From NCBI RefSeq assembly GCF_000284375.1, contig NC_017249.1, positions 7,247,001 to 7,311,000 of the forward strand: a DNA stretch of 64,000 bases. The letters run 5' to 3'. Of the stretch, positions 45,125 through 54,465 are shown in pieces. Each line of letters begins with the position of its first letter. Position 1 is the stretch's first letter. The notes under the pieces are model-generated. The model had not been told where the DNA came from. It did no database searches and saw only the letters and a list, made by a program, of their open reading frames with translations. The position numbers were made by a program, and so were the translations under genes. This DNA is from Bradyrhizobium japonicum USDA 6 (GTDB lineage: Bacteria > Pseudomonadota > Alphaproteobacteria > Rhizobiales > Xanthobacteraceae).

Positions 45125-46213
45125 ATGCCGCGCATCACGAATATCGAATCCGCCCTTTACCGGATCCCCCTCCCCGTCACGCTGTCGGACTCCACGCATG
45201 GCGAGATCGCGGCGTTCGAGCTGATCACCTGCCGCATCCGCGATGCCGACGGCGCCGAAGGCGTCGGCTACACCTACACGGTCGGACGCAATGGCGGGGC
45301 GACTGCGGACATCCTCAAACGCGAGATCCCGCCGCTGGTCGAGGGACGCGAGGCCGACGACACCGAGGCGATCTGGCATCACGTCTGGTGGGGCCTGCAT
45401 TATGGCGGCCGCGGCGGACCGGCTGTGCTGGCGCTGTCCGCGCTCGACATCGCGTTGTGGGACCTGAAGGCGCGGCGCGCGAAATTGCCGCTGTTCCGCC
45501 TGCTCGGCGGCTTCGATGCGCAGGTGCCCTGCTATGCCGGCGGCATCGACCTCGATCTCTCCGTCGAGGCGCTGCTCGCGCAGACCGACGGCAATCTCGC
45601 CAAGGGCTTTCGCGCCATCAAGATGAAGGTCGGCCGGCCCGATCTCAAATCCGACGTCGCGCGCGTCGCGGCGATGCGGCAACATCTCGGCGACGGCTTT
45701 CCGCTGATGGCGGACGCCAACATGAAATGGACGGTGGAGGAGGCGATCCGCGCCGCCCGCGCCTTCGTCCCCTACGACCTCACCTGGCTCGAGGAGCCTG
45801 TGATCCCCGACGACGTCGCGGGCCATGCCCGCATCATGCAGGCCGGCGGCGTGCCGATCGCGGCCGGCGAGAATTTGCGCTCGCTGTGGGAGTTCAAGAA
45901 CTACATCGTCGCCGGCGCGGTGTCCTATCCCGAGCCTGACGTCACCAATTGCGGCGGCGTGAGCGCGTTCATGAAGATCGCGCGGCTGGCGGAGGCGTTC
46001 AATCTCCCGGTCACCAGCCACGGCGCGCACGACATCACGGTGCATTTGCTCGCGGCCTGCCCGAACCGCTCGTACCTGGAAGCGCATGGTTTCGGGCTGG
46101 ACAAGTATATCGAGCACCCGCTGGTGCTCGCGGACGGCAAGGCCGTGGCACCGGACCGGCCGGGCCATGGCATCAGCTTCGACTGGAACGGGCTGGCGAA
46201 GCTCTCACCGTAG
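45125..46213 (+). CDS. mandelate racemase / muconate lactonizing enzyme family protein
   Basis: A 362-residue enolase-superfamily enzyme. Second-strand Lys motif FRAIKMKVGRPD, metal ligands in LMADANMKW (Asp), LTWLEEPV (Glu) and AAGENLRS (Glu), and a His in SHGAHDITVH near the end, so both acid/base groups are present. N-terminal capping domain has TLSDSTHGEIAAFELI and a mobile loop. It acts on an acid sugar or aromatic acid by proton abstraction. GGGAGC lies five bases before the ATG. Confidence 0.88.
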   Translation: MPRITNIESALYRIPLPVTLSDSTHGEIAAFELITCRIRDADGAEGVGYTYTVGRNGGATADILKREIPPLVEGREADDTEAIWHHVWWGLHYGGRGGPAVLALSALDIALWDLKARRAKLPLFRLLGGFDAQVPCYAGGIDLDLSVEALLAQTDGNLAKGFRAIKMKVGRPDLKSDVARVAAMRQHLGDGFPLMADANMKWTVEEAIRAARAFVPYDLTWLEEPVIPDDVAGHARIMQAGGVPIAAGENLRSLWEFKNYIVAGAVSYPEPDVTNCGGVSAFMKIARLAEAFNLPVTSHGAHDITVHLLAACPNRSYLEAHGFGLDKYIEHPLVLADGKAVAPDRPGHGISFDWNGLAKLSP

Positions 46214-46274
46214 GGACGCATTGCTGCACGAGAGGCATTCCGAGGGGCTTGATGCGGCCGGCGGATAATCGGTT

Positions 46275-47462
46275 ATGGTGGCGATAGCCGCCACAATCCG
46301 AGAGACACCAACCTTGACACCCGAGCTGCACGAGAAACTGACCCAGTGGCGCCGGCATCTGCATGCGCATCCGGAACTGGGCCTCCACGAGAAGGCCACC
46401 TCTGCCTTCGTGCAGGAGAAGCTCACCGAGCTCGGCATTCCCTTCGAGGCGGGCATCGGCGGCCACGGCGTCGTTGCGACGCTGACGCGGGGGGCGGCGC
46501 AGGGCCGCGTCGGCCTGCGCGCCGACATGGATGCGCTGCCGATCACCGAGGACACCGGCCTGCCCTACGCCTCGACGACATCAGGCGTGATGCATGCCTG
46601 CGGCCATGACGGGCATACCGCCTCGCTGCTCGGCGCGGCCGCGCTGCTGGTGGCCGACACCAGCTGGAGCGGCACCGTCGATTTCATCTTCCAGCCGGCC
46701 GAGGAAGGACTTGGCGGCGCGCGCGCGATGGTCGGCGCGGGCCTGTTCGACCGCTTTCCGATGACGCGGGTGTTCGGCTTCCACAACTGGCCGGGGCTCG
46801 CAGCCGGCACAATCGCGGTCCACGACGGCGTCGTGATGGCCTCCGGCGGACGCGTCAGCATCACCATCGAGGGCCATGCCGGACATGCCGGCATGCCGCA
46901 TCTGACCCGCGATCCCGTGATGGCGGCGGGACACCTGATCGTGGCGTTGCAATCGGTCGTGTCGCGCAGCATCGATCCGCTCGACACCGCCGTGCTCTCG
47001 CTGTGCACGCTCGAAGGCGGCACGGCGCGCAACCAGATCGCGGGACGCGTCACCATCGGCGGCACGCTGCGTTATCATCGCGATGCGGTGAAGGACGTCA
47101 TCCTGGCGCGGATCGAACAGATCTGCGCAGGCATTGCAACGACCTTCGGCGTCAAGGTCACGCCCGAAATCGTCATGGGCGTCGGCGTGGTGGTCAACAC
47201 GCCGGCCGAGGCGGGCCTGGCGCGCCTCGCCGCGGAGAGGGTGCAGACCGAGGTGCGACGCGATCTCGCGCCGAGCATGGCCGGCGAGGATTTTGCCTTC
47301 TATCTCAAGCAGTGCCCCGGCGCCTTCGCCTGGATCGGCAACGGTGAATTGCGCGACGGCGCCGAGCTGCACGGCCCGCGCTACGATTTCAACGACGCGA
47401 TTCTGCCGGTCGCCTCCAGCTGGATGGCCGAGGTCGCCAAGGCGGCGCTGAAGTCGAACTGA
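46275..47462 (+). CDS. M20D amidohydrolase (hippurate / IAA-amino acid hydrolase type)
   Basis: A 395-residue metal-dependent amidohydrolase. Zinc ligands in HACGHDGHT (residues 107-115), QPAEEGLGGA with the catalytic Glu, HNWPGLAAG (His) and SMAGEDFAFYL in the C-terminal part, all of the M20D class. Hydrolyses N-acyl amino acids. No signal peptide. Alternative start at a downstream TTG-region (46313) would drop 14 poorly conserved residues. Confidence 0.9.
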   Translation: MVAIAATIRETPTLTPELHEKLTQWRRHLHAHPELGLHEKATSAFVQEKLTELGIPFEAGIGGHGVVATLTRGAAQGRVGLRADMDALPITEDTGLPYASTTSGVMHACGHDGHTASLLGAAALLVADTSWSGTVDFIFQPAEEGLGGARAMVGAGLFDRFPMTRVFGFHNWPGLAAGTIAVHDGVVMASGGRVSITIEGHAGHAGMPHLTRDPVMAAGHLIVALQSVVSRSIDPLDTAVLSLCTLEGGTARNQIAGRVTIGGTLRYHRDAVKDVILARIEQICAGIATTFGVKVTPEIVMGVGVVVNTPAEAGLARLAAERVQTEVRRDLAPSMAGEDFAFYLKQCPGAFAWIGNGELRDGAELHGPRYDFNDAILPVASSWMAEVAKAALKSN

Positions 47463-47669
47463 CCCCGAAAACGGCAGGGCCCCGGATTCCCTGCGCATGA
47501 CGTTGGCCCTGCGCCGTCCGTCCCGCCGCACTGTCCCACCGCCAATTTTTCTCTGGCCTGCAACCCTTTGAACTTTCAGCGGCGATGACTGCCCGCGCGT
47601 GCGCGTTGCAGCGCCGCACCGTCGCGCGCGCTTGACGCGGGCCGTGCGGGCAGGAATAATGAAATTAAA

Positions 47670-47694
47670 GAACAATTGTTCGCATTCCGAACAA
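47670..47694. promoter_or_regulatory. candidate IclR-type operator
   Basis: TTGTTCG (47676-47682), spacer CATTC, CGAACAA (47688-47694) form perfect 7-bp arms; overlapping it on the left is a perfect 12-bp palindrome GAACAATTGTTC (47670-47681). GTTCGnnnnnCGAAC is of the type used by IclR regulators. It lies 63 bases upstream of the symporter operon. Confidence 0.5.
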
Positions 47695-47756
47695 CCTGCA
47701 GCGGGATCAAGCGGGCTCACAACGCCGCATCCGCGTCACCAGAGGAAACGTCATCG

Positions 47757-49184
47757 ATGCAAGCCATCCTCAACGGCGACAGCACGCTCATCGTCGCAAT
47801 GATCGTCGCCTACATCGCCTTCACGTCCTGGCTCACGCTCAAACTGCGCAGCAGGACCAGCGATCAGTTCATGACGGGCGCACGCGCGATGCCGGCGGTG
47901 GTCGTCGGCGTGCTGATGATGTCCGAATTCGTCGGCGCCAAATCGACCGTCGGCACGGCCCAGGAAGCGTTCCAGTCGGGCATGGCGGCGGGGTGGGCCG
48001 TGCTCGGCGCCTCGATCGGCTTCCTGCTGTTCGGGCTCCTGATGGTGAAGAAGCTCTACAGTTCCGGCGAATACACCATCTCGGCGGCGATCGCGCAGAA
48101 ATACGGCAAGTCGACCATGCTCACGGTGTCGGTGATCATGATCTACGCGCTGCTGCTCGTGAACGTCGGCAACTACGTGAGCGGCGCGGCCGCGATCGCC
48201 ACCGCACTGCATGTCAGCATGCCCGTTGCGATGTGCATCATCGCCGTGGTCAGCACCTTCTACTACGTGTTTGGTGGACTGAAGGGCGTCGCGTGGGTGA
48301 CGATCCTGCACAGCGCCATCAAGGTCGTCGGTATCGTCATCATATTTTCGGTTGCGATGTCGCTGACCGGCGGCATCGCGCCGATCCAGGCCAAGCTGCC
48401 CGCCTATTACTTCAGCTGGGACGGCAAGATCGGCTTTGCGACCATTTTCGCCTGGACCTTCGGCACCGTCGGCGCGATCTTCTCGACCCAGTTCATCGTG
48501 CAGGCGATCTCCTCGACGCCGAGCGCCGACGACGCGCGCAGGGCCACCTTCTATGCGGCGGCGTTCTGCCTGCCGCTCGGATTCCTGCTCGCCCTGATCG
48601 GCGTCGCGGCGAAATTCCTCTATCCCGACATGAACAGCCTCTACGCGCTGCCGGTGTTCTTGGAGAAGATGCCGCCGCTGGCCTCCGCTTTCGTGACGAC
48701 TTCGCTCGTCGCCTCGATCTTCGTCAGCGTCTGCACGGTTGCGCTCGCGATCGCCTCGCTGGTGGTGCGCGACTTCTACGTCCCCTACTGGAAACCGACG
48801 CCCGAGCGGGAGCTGAAGATGACCCGCCTGTTCTCGGTGGCGATCGGCATCGCGCCGCTGGTCTTCGTCTTCTTCATTCCGGAAATCCTCAAGCTGTCGT
48901 TCTTCACGCGGGCGCTGCGCCTGTCGATCACCATCATCGCGATGATGGGATTCTATCTGCCGCTGTTTGCCAGCAACCGCGGCGCCACCGCGGGCCTGAT
49001 CGGCGCGGCGATCTCGACGACGGCCTGGTACATGCTCGGCAACCCCTTCGGCATCGACAACATGTATGTCGCGGCCGCGACGCCGCTGGTGGTGATGGCG
49101 GTCGAGCGCCTGGTGATGGGCCGCGCTCCGGCCGCCGCCACGACGCCGCAGCCAAATGCATTGATGGAAAGGACTTCGACATGA
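47757..49184 (+). CDS. sodium:solute symporter family transporter
   Basis: A 475-residue SSS permease with about 13 helices. SSS features include MMSEFVGAKSTVGTAQEAFQ near the N-terminus, the YTISAAIAQKYG segment, and VFGGLKGVAWVTILHSAIK, the family signature. The ATG at 47757 has GAGGA upstream. Overlaps the next gene by ATGA. Likely takes up the product or substrate of the sialidase-fold enzyme. Confidence 0.88.
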   Translation: MQAILNGDSTLIVAMIVAYIAFTSWLTLKLRSRTSDQFMTGARAMPAVVVGVLMMSEFVGAKSTVGTAQEAFQSGMAAGWAVLGASIGFLLFGLLMVKKLYSSGEYTISAAIAQKYGKSTMLTVSVIMIYALLLVNVGNYVSGAAAIATALHVSMPVAMCIIAVVSTFYYVFGGLKGVAWVTILHSAIKVVGIVIIFSVAMSLTGGIAPIQAKLPAYYFSWDGKIGFATIFAWTFGTVGAIFSTQFIVQAISSTPSADDARRATFYAAAFCLPLGFLLALIGVAAKFLYPDMNSLYALPVFLEKMPPLASAFVTTSLVASIFVSVCTVALAIASLVVRDFYVPYWKPTPERELKMTRLFSVAIGIAPLVFVFFIPEILKLSFFTRALRLSITIIAMMGFYLPLFASNRGATAGLIGAAISTTAWYMLGNPFGIDNMYVAAATPLVVMAVERLVMGRAPAAATTPQPNALMERTST

Positions 49185-50386
49185 TCACCGATACCGAGAT
49201 CGTGACCACCGACGTCGGGATCGACGCCGATGGCGTCGTTCGCCCGACCGCCGGCGATCCCGACCGGTCCGACGCTTTCATTCCCTCGCCTTGCGTGCAG
49301 AACCACGCCGCCAATCTGATGCCGCTCGCGAACGGCGATCTGGCCTGCGTCTGGTTCGGCGGCACGCAGGAGGGCATGTCGGACATCTCGGTCTATTTTT
49401 CGCGCCTCGCGCGCGGCGCGACACAGTGGTCTCCCGCCGAAAAGCTGTCCGACGACAGCGGACGTTCGGAGCAGAACCCGGTGCTGTTTCCCGCACCTGA
49501 CGGCACGCTGTGGCTGATGTGGACGGCGCAGCTGGCAGGCAACCAGGACACCGCGCTGATCCGCCGCCGCCTCTCCCGCGACAACGGCAAGAGCTGGGGC
49601 CCGATCGAGACGCTGTTTCCCGAGCAGCGCGGCCGCGGCACCTTCATCCGGCAGCCGATCGTCGCGCTCGACAATGGCGACTGGCTGCTGCCGGTGTTCT
49701 ATTGCCACAGCACGCCGGGACGGAAATGGAACGGCGACGAGGACACCAGCGCGGTGAAGATCTCGTCCGATTCCGGCGCGACCTGGCGCGACGTCGATGT
49801 CCCCGGCAGCCGCGGCTGCGTGCATATGTGCATCGCGCGGCTCGACGACAGCTCGCTGATTGCCCTCTACCGCAGCCGCTGGGCGGACACCATCTATCAG
49901 AGCCGCTCCACCGATCACGGCCGCACCTGGTCGGCGCCGGTCCAGACCGTGCTGCCGAACAACAACTCCTCGATCCAGGTCACGCGGCTTGGCAACGGTC
50001 ATCTCGCGCTCGTCTTCAACGACTCCAGCGCCAGGGATGCGACCGGGCGCCGCCTCTCGCTCTATGACGAGATCGAGGACGATTTGCCGCCCGTGCTCGC
50101 CGGCGACGGCAAAAGAACGGATGAACGCACCGCGTTCTGGGGCGCGCCGCGGGCGCCGATGACGCTGGCCGTTTCCGCCGACGGCGGGCGGACGTGGAGC
50201 AAGCGCAATGTCGAGACCGGTGACGGCTATTGCATGACCAACAATTCGCGCGATCAGACCAATCGCGAACTGTCCTACCCTTCGGTCAAGGAGACCGCCG
50301 ACGGGGCGATCCACATGGCCTTCACCTTCCATCGCCGCGCGATCAAATATGTGCGCGTGACCGAGCCATGGGTGAAGCGGGGCTGA
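49181..50386 (+). CDS. sialidase-fold (BNR/Asp-box) protein, cytoplasmic
   Basis: A 401-residue six-bladed propeller protein. Four Asp boxes (SxDxGxxW) are seen near residues 132-139 (SRDNGKSW), 195-202 (SSDSGATW), 243-250 (STDHGRTW) and 332-339 (SADGGRTW). The N-terminal segment QNHAANLMPLANGDLACVWF recurs in rhizobial proteins annotated as exo-alpha-sialidase. No signal peptide and no RIP motif, so true sialidase activity is uncertain; it may act on an imported sugar or lactone. Start at 49181 overlaps the transporter stop; longer frames from upstream read through the transporter gene and are not real. Confidence 0.85.
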   Translation: MITDTEIVTTDVGIDADGVVRPTAGDPDRSDAFIPSPCVQNHAANLMPLANGDLACVWFGGTQEGMSDISVYFSRLARGATQWSPAEKLSDDSGRSEQNPVLFPAPDGTLWLMWTAQLAGNQDTALIRRRLSRDNGKSWGPIETLFPEQRGRGTFIRQPIVALDNGDWLLPVFYCHSTPGRKWNGDEDTSAVKISSDSGATWRDVDVPGSRGCVHMCIARLDDSSLIALYRSRWADTIYQSRSTDHGRTWSAPVQTVLPNNNSSIQVTRLGNGHLALVFNDSSARDATGRRLSLYDEIEDDLPPVLAGDGKRTDERTAFWGAPRAPMTLAVSADGGRTWSKRNVETGDGYCMTNNSRDQTNRELSYPSVKETADGAIHMAFTFHRRAIKYVRVTEPWVKRG

Positions 50387-50390
50387 GATC

Positions 50391-51068
50391 ATGGAGAAGA
50401 GGCACGCACTGGTCACCGGCGCCAGTTCAGGGATTGGCGCTGCCATCGTCGAGCGCCTGCTCCGCGATGGCTGGCGCGTCACCGGCATCAGCCGCCGTCC
50501 CGCGCCATTCGACCATCCGGCCTTCGATCACCTCTCGCTCGATCTCGCAGAGGTCGGTGGCATCGCGAACGCCGTCGCCGGCATCGCGCCGACCGCGCTC
50601 GTTCACGCGGCCGGCATGCTCAAGGTCGGCGGCCTCGGATCGCTCGACCATGACGACGGCACCACGATGTGGCGGCTGCATGTCGATGTCGCTGCGCGTC
50701 TCGCCGACGCGCTGGCGCCGCACTTGCAGAATGGAGGACGCATCGTCCTCATCGGCAGCCGAACCGCGTCGGGCGCAGCCGGCCGCAGTCAATATGCCGC
50801 GACCAAGGCGGCGCTGGTGGCGCTCGCGCGATCCTGGGCCATCGAGCTCGCGCCGCGCGGCGTCACGGTCAACGTCGTTGCGCCCGCCGCAACCGAGACA
50901 CCGATGCTGAAAGACCCGACGCGCGCCAATGTCGCGCCAAGACTGCCGCCGATCGGCCGCTTCATTCGCCCGGAGGAAGTCGCGCACGCGGTAGCGTTCC
51001 TGCTTTCGCCAGAGGCTGCGACCATCACCGGACAGCAGCTCGTCATCTGCGGCGGCAGCTCGCTCTGA
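50391..51068 (+). CDS. short-chain dehydrogenase/reductase (SDR)
   Basis: A 225-residue classical SDR: TGASSGIGAAI, HAAGMLKVGG instead of NNAG, SRTASG with Ser, YAATK catalytic pair, and ITGQQLVICGGSSL at the end. Begins 4 bases after the sialidase-fold gene, third of the operon with the symporter. Probably oxidises or reduces a sugar or sugar acid in that pathway. Confidence 0.87.
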   Translation: MEKRHALVTGASSGIGAAIVERLLRDGWRVTGISRRPAPFDHPAFDHLSLDLAEVGGIANAVAGIAPTALVHAAGMLKVGGLGSLDHDDGTTMWRLHVDVAARLADALAPHLQNGGRIVLIGSRTASGAAGRSQYAATKAALVALARSWAIELAPRGVTVNVVAPAATETPMLKDPTRANVAPRLPPIGRFIRPEEVAHAVAFLLSPEAATITGQQLVICGGSSL

Positions 51069-51080
51069 GCCCGCGCGCCG

Positions 51081-52736
51081 TCAGGCTTCGCGGTATTCCA
51101 GCAGGATCAGCCCGACCAGGACGAAGGCGATGGGCCAGATCCAGGCCGCGGCCTGACGGACGCGGCCGTCCATGCGCAATTCGAGCCAGCGCGCCCATCC
51201 TGCCGTGACGCCGCACAGCGCCAGCGGCGTGTGACTCATCTCGATGAGGAGCTGGTCCTTGATGTTGGCGATCGAGTGGGAATGCGTCAGCAGCAGCGCC
51301 CCGCCGAGCGCCGTCGTCAGCGGGAATACCAGCGCCGCCGGCCCGGCCTTGCCGCCGCGCAGGCGCACGCGCCACTCGAAAATGCCGAACACGGCGATCA
51401 GCAGCACGAAGATGCGATGCTGCGCCACTTCCGGATCGCGCAGTGATTCGAAGAAGCCCGCCGGCCCGAGCGGCCAGGCCTGCTCGTCGGCGCGAAAGAA
51501 CAGGAAAGCCGCCATGCCGAGAAACAGCAGCGGCCAGTGTTTCGCCCATCGCCCCCAGCGAAAATGCTCGATCAGCGCGAGCAGTCCGATCAGCACCACG
51601 AAGATGCCGGCCCAATGGTGGTTGTACTCGGACCAGGCGATGTCTTCGGCATTGCGCGGCAGGATCGTGCCCTCGCCGGGAACGTAGGCGGCTTGCGCAT
51701 TCGCGCGCCCGGCGTCCGCCAGGGTGATTTTGGCCTGGAGCTGCGCGACGGTGAGCTTGTCGTAATCAGGGCTGGTCAGGCGCGGCGGCCATTGCGGCGT
51801 GGCGCGCTCGACGATTTCGTGCCAGTTCAGGCGATCCTGCGCGAGATCGACGCCCGGCGGCAGCGAGGTCAGCGACGCGGCGGCGAGCAGGACGGTGAGA
51901 CCGATGCCGATCTCGACCTCGGCGAAGCGTTTCAGCCGCAGGATCGGCGTAGAGGGATCGCGCCGCAGCCGCTCGACGAGGAAGTAATTGCCTGCTCCGA
52001 GCGCCAGCAGCATCAGCAGCAGGCCGACTTTCGCCAGCGTCATGACACCATAGGCGGTGCCGTAGATCGCTTCGATCGAGCCGATATAGGTCACCGCCAT
52101 CGTCAGGCCGCCGGCGAGGATCGCGGCGACCGCGGCCATCGACATCAGCGAATAGCGCCGCGCGATGCGGCGCCAGTCGCCAGAATCCTCGCAGCCGCTG
52201 AGCGCGATCAGGAAATAGGGCAGTCCGCCGATCCAGACGCTCGCGCCCAGCATGTGGCCGGCATCGGACAACAGCAGCGGCCAGCGGACGTCCGGCCGGC
52301 TGGCCGCGTGAGTCAGCCGGGTCTGCATCGCGAGAGCCAGCACGGCAAGTGCGACAAGGCCGATCGAACGCACGCCTTGCGCGGGATTCTTCGCAAGGAC
52401 AGCGATGCCGAAGGCGCAGGCTGCGATGACGAGGTCGGCCCGGCCGAAATCGGCACCGAGCGCTTCGCTCCACGCGACCTGGAGCGTCCCGACCAGCGCG
52501 GCCGCGTTGAGCGCCAGCGAGGCGATGGTGAGGAGCGCCCATGCCAGCGCGCTGATCCTGAGGACCGCCCGGCACCGCAACTCGATCGTCAGGCCGCCGC
52601 TCGTGAGCTGCGGCCGTAGCGGCGCCCACAGCAGCATCCAGAACACCAGACCGCCGAGCGTGAAGGACTGCGCGATGAGAATCAGGCCCCGCAGGACGAC
52701 CGAGAGATAACCGAAGATGTCGAGGAGCAGATACAA
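51081..52736 (-). CDS. copD: copper resistance protein CopD
   Basis: A 551-residue inner-membrane protein with some 14 hydrophobic segments, of the CopD copper-import type. Conserved parts are VLRGLILIAQSFTLGGLVFW and LLLSDAGHMLGASVWIGGLPYFLI (His-rich metal region), then a C-terminal half with HFRWGRWAKHWPLLFLG. Start is TTG at 52736, 10 bases after the frame of copC ends; no better start seen. Copper entering the cytoplasm is the usual role, with CopC as periplasmic donor. Confidence 0.85.
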   Translation of the reverse strand: MYLLLDIFGYLSVVLRGLILIAQSFTLGGLVFWMLLWAPLRPQLTSGGLTIELRCRAVLRISALAWALLTIASLALNAAALVGTLQVAWSEALGADFGRADLVIAACAFGIAVLAKNPAQGVRSIGLVALAVLALAMQTRLTHAASRPDVRWPLLLSDAGHMLGASVWIGGLPYFLIALSGCEDSGDWRRIARRYSLMSMAAVAAILAGGLTMAVTYIGSIEAIYGTAYGVMTLAKVGLLLMLLALGAGNYFLVERLRRDPSTPILRLKRFAEVEIGIGLTVLLAAASLTSLPPGVDLAQDRLNWHEIVERATPQWPPRLTSPDYDKLTVAQLQAKITLADAGRANAQAAYVPGEGTILPRNAEDIAWSEYNHHWAGIFVVLIGLLALIEHFRWGRWAKHWPLLFLGMAAFLFFRADEQAWPLGPAGFFESLRDPEVAQHRIFVLLIAVFGIFEWRVRLRGGKAGPAALVFPLTTALGGALLLTHSHSIANIKDQLLIEMSHTPLALCGVTAGWARWLELRMDGRVRQAAAWIWPIAFVLVGLILLEYREA

Positions 52737-52746
52737 GGGTGCGGCG

Positions 52747-53108
52747 TCAGCGAACGTTGAACGGAATGTCGCCGCGCGTGATGTGCCCGTCGACGCTCAA
52801 CACCTGCCAGCGCAGGCGCCACGCACCGCTCGACAGATGCGCCGCATCGGCATTGAGCTCGTCAACGGGCGCATCGGCGGCCGGCGTCACCGCTTGCGAC
52901 ACACCGTTCGGCGCGAACAAGGTCAGCTTGGAGCGGGCATGATCGATCCGGCTGTTGAAGTGCAGGCGGATCGACACCGCATCGCCGGATACGATCGCCC
53001 CCGCCGCTGGCGCGGACGATACGATGATGGCGTGAGCCGAGGCCGCGTGCGGCCGACAAGACACGACAGGACAAAGGCAGAGATCGCGATTCTGAAGGAC
53101 GCGCCCAT
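52747..53108 (-). pseudogene. copC: copC with a one-base frameshift after the signal peptide
   Basis: The CopC-like mature domain reads in one frame: HAIIVSSAPAAGAIVSGDAV, LHFNSRIDHARSKLTLFAPNG, LRWQVLSVDGHITRGDIPF, with the N-terminal and C-terminal His (DGH) copper ligands. The signal peptide MGASFRIAISAFVLSCLVG starts at ATG 53108 in the other frame. They join if one base is added near 53052, giving LVG-PHAASA-HAIIV with a normal cleavage site. Reads as a frameshifted gene or a sequencing error; the only in-frame start for the mature part has no signal peptide. Confidence 0.75.
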
Positions 53109-53439
53109 GGTGCTCGCTCGCAACCGGCAACTCTCACCTCACCCGCCGCTCGCGGCGTGTGAATGATGTGCGAACGTATGTTGGAACCGATTGCACGTCC
53201 ACAAGGGCGCGCGAGATCTGAATCCGGCCGCCGTGCACGGAATGGCGTCGTCTGTTGCTCCTGCGACACACCGGGAAATGCCGCGCGAGCCGGGACAGAT
53301 CAGCTGGTTGGGCGGGAGCAACTTCAGCCAGATGAATGCCTCTCCCAGGCGCCTGAAATTGCTCCGGAAAACGGAGCGCCCGATCGGATCAGCCGCCGCT
53401 CGGCGAGCGCGCTCACAAAATCGAGAGCGGCAGCGGCGA
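53109..53439. other. intergenic, nothing recognised
   Basis: 331 bases between the copC start and the end of the aldolase gene. Short frames on either strand lack protein-like composition; no repeat or terminator recognised. Confidence 0.4.
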
Positions 53440-54372
53440 TCAGCGCGCGGCCGCGATCCTGGCGCGGAAGATCTGTTCTCCCTGCATGATCTTGTCGAGC
53501 AAAGCATCGAGCGCCCAGAAGCGCTCACGGATGTCGAAATCGATGGTCCGGCTGTGGGCGCAGGCGAACGTGCCGAGCCTCTGATGGTACAGCTTGGCCA
53601 GCTTGGGATATCCCATCGGCTCGGCCATCGCCGCGAGCGCGAGATAGACGGAGAGATCGTCCGCCAGCGCCGGATGCCGCGCGCTGTCGGTCAACAGCCA
53701 TTTGTAGAGGTCGGGATGGAAGTTCGTGAACACGCCGGTGAAGCCGGCGGATCCGCTTCTGATGGCGTCGAAGGCGATCGCCGCATTGGCATTGACGATG
53801 GCGAGCGAGGAGTTTTTCGTCAGCGCCACGCGACGCTTCACGGTCTCGAGGTCGCAGGACACGTCCTTGAGGATCGCGAAGCGTTCGCTCTCAGCGCAGA
53901 ACGCCAGCTCGTCGTCGGACATCAGCCGCCGGAACGGCGCGGGACATTCGTAGAGGCCGAGCGGAAGATCGGCGGGCAGAGCATCGAGCAGATGGCGCAG
54001 ATGATCCATGAAGACCGCGCCGCCCTGTCCCTTCGGATCGAACCGGTTCGTCACCAGCACCAATCCGTCCACGCCGGTCGCGGCGATGGCGGTCAGCTCG
54101 CTCACTTGATCGTCGCGGGATTCACTGACGTGGCCTGACGCGATGACGGGCACCCGGCCCGCCGCCTGCCGCACGACGAAACGCGCCAGCGCGACGCGCT
54201 CCTCGAGGCTCAAAAACTGCATCTCGCTCGACTGGGCCACGGCGAACAGCGCATCCGCGCCATTGGCGATGTACCATTCGACGAGGTTTTCGAGGCCCGC
54301 ATAGTCGATCGCGTCGGCTTCGGTGAACGGCGTCAGCATCACCGGAATGATGCCCTTGATGGTTGCGGTCAC
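53440..54372 (-). CDS. dihydrodipicolinate synthase / N-acetylneuraminate lyase family aldolase
   Basis: A 310-residue class I aldolase. Schiff-base Lys169 (FAILKDVSCD) and Tyr141 (LGLYECPAP) are in the right order, with the GIIPVMLTPFTEAD start and GASEMQ-like AQSSEMQFLS loop of the family. Long C-terminal helices fit. Because the other nearby genes handle sugars (sialidase-fold, ABC receptor), cleavage of a keto-acid such as a 2-keto-3-deoxy sugar acid is more likely than lysine biosynthesis. Downstream of the orphan receptor gene; hairpin between. Confidence 0.85.
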   Translation of the reverse strand: MTATIKGIIPVMLTPFTEADAIDYAGLENLVEWYIANGADALFAVAQSSEMQFLSLEERVALARFVVRQAAGRVPVIASGHVSESRDDQVSELTAIAATGVDGLVLVTNRFDPKGQGGAVFMDHLRHLLDALPADLPLGLYECPAPFRRLMSDDELAFCAESERFAILKDVSCDLETVKRRVALTKNSSLAIVNANAAIAFDAIRSGSAGFTGVFTNFHPDLYKWLLTDSARHPALADDLSVYLALAAMAEPMGYPKLAKLYHQRLGTFACAHSRTIDFDIRERFWALDALLDKIMQGEQIFRARIAAAR

Positions 54373-54418
54373 AAATCGGCTCCCAAGACGTTGAATTCGG
54401 TGACAGGCAGGAGCCTGC

Positions 54419-54446
54419 CGCTCACGCGTCTTGCGGCGCGTGAGCG
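54419..54446 (-). other. intergenic hairpin after receptor gene
   Basis: Perfect 10-bp stem CGCTCACGCG/CGCGTGAGCG with an 8-base loop between the receptor stop and the aldolase start. No T-run. This position, directly behind an ABC receptor, is typical for hairpins that protect the upstream message and lower downstream expression. Confidence 0.5.
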
Positions 54447-54465
54447 TGGCTGTTCAGGCTGGCGG

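Noticed and set aside
47993..49180. N-terminal extension of the sialidase-fold frame
   Set aside because: Runs in the wrong frame through the symporter gene; ATG at 49181 overlaps the symporter stop.
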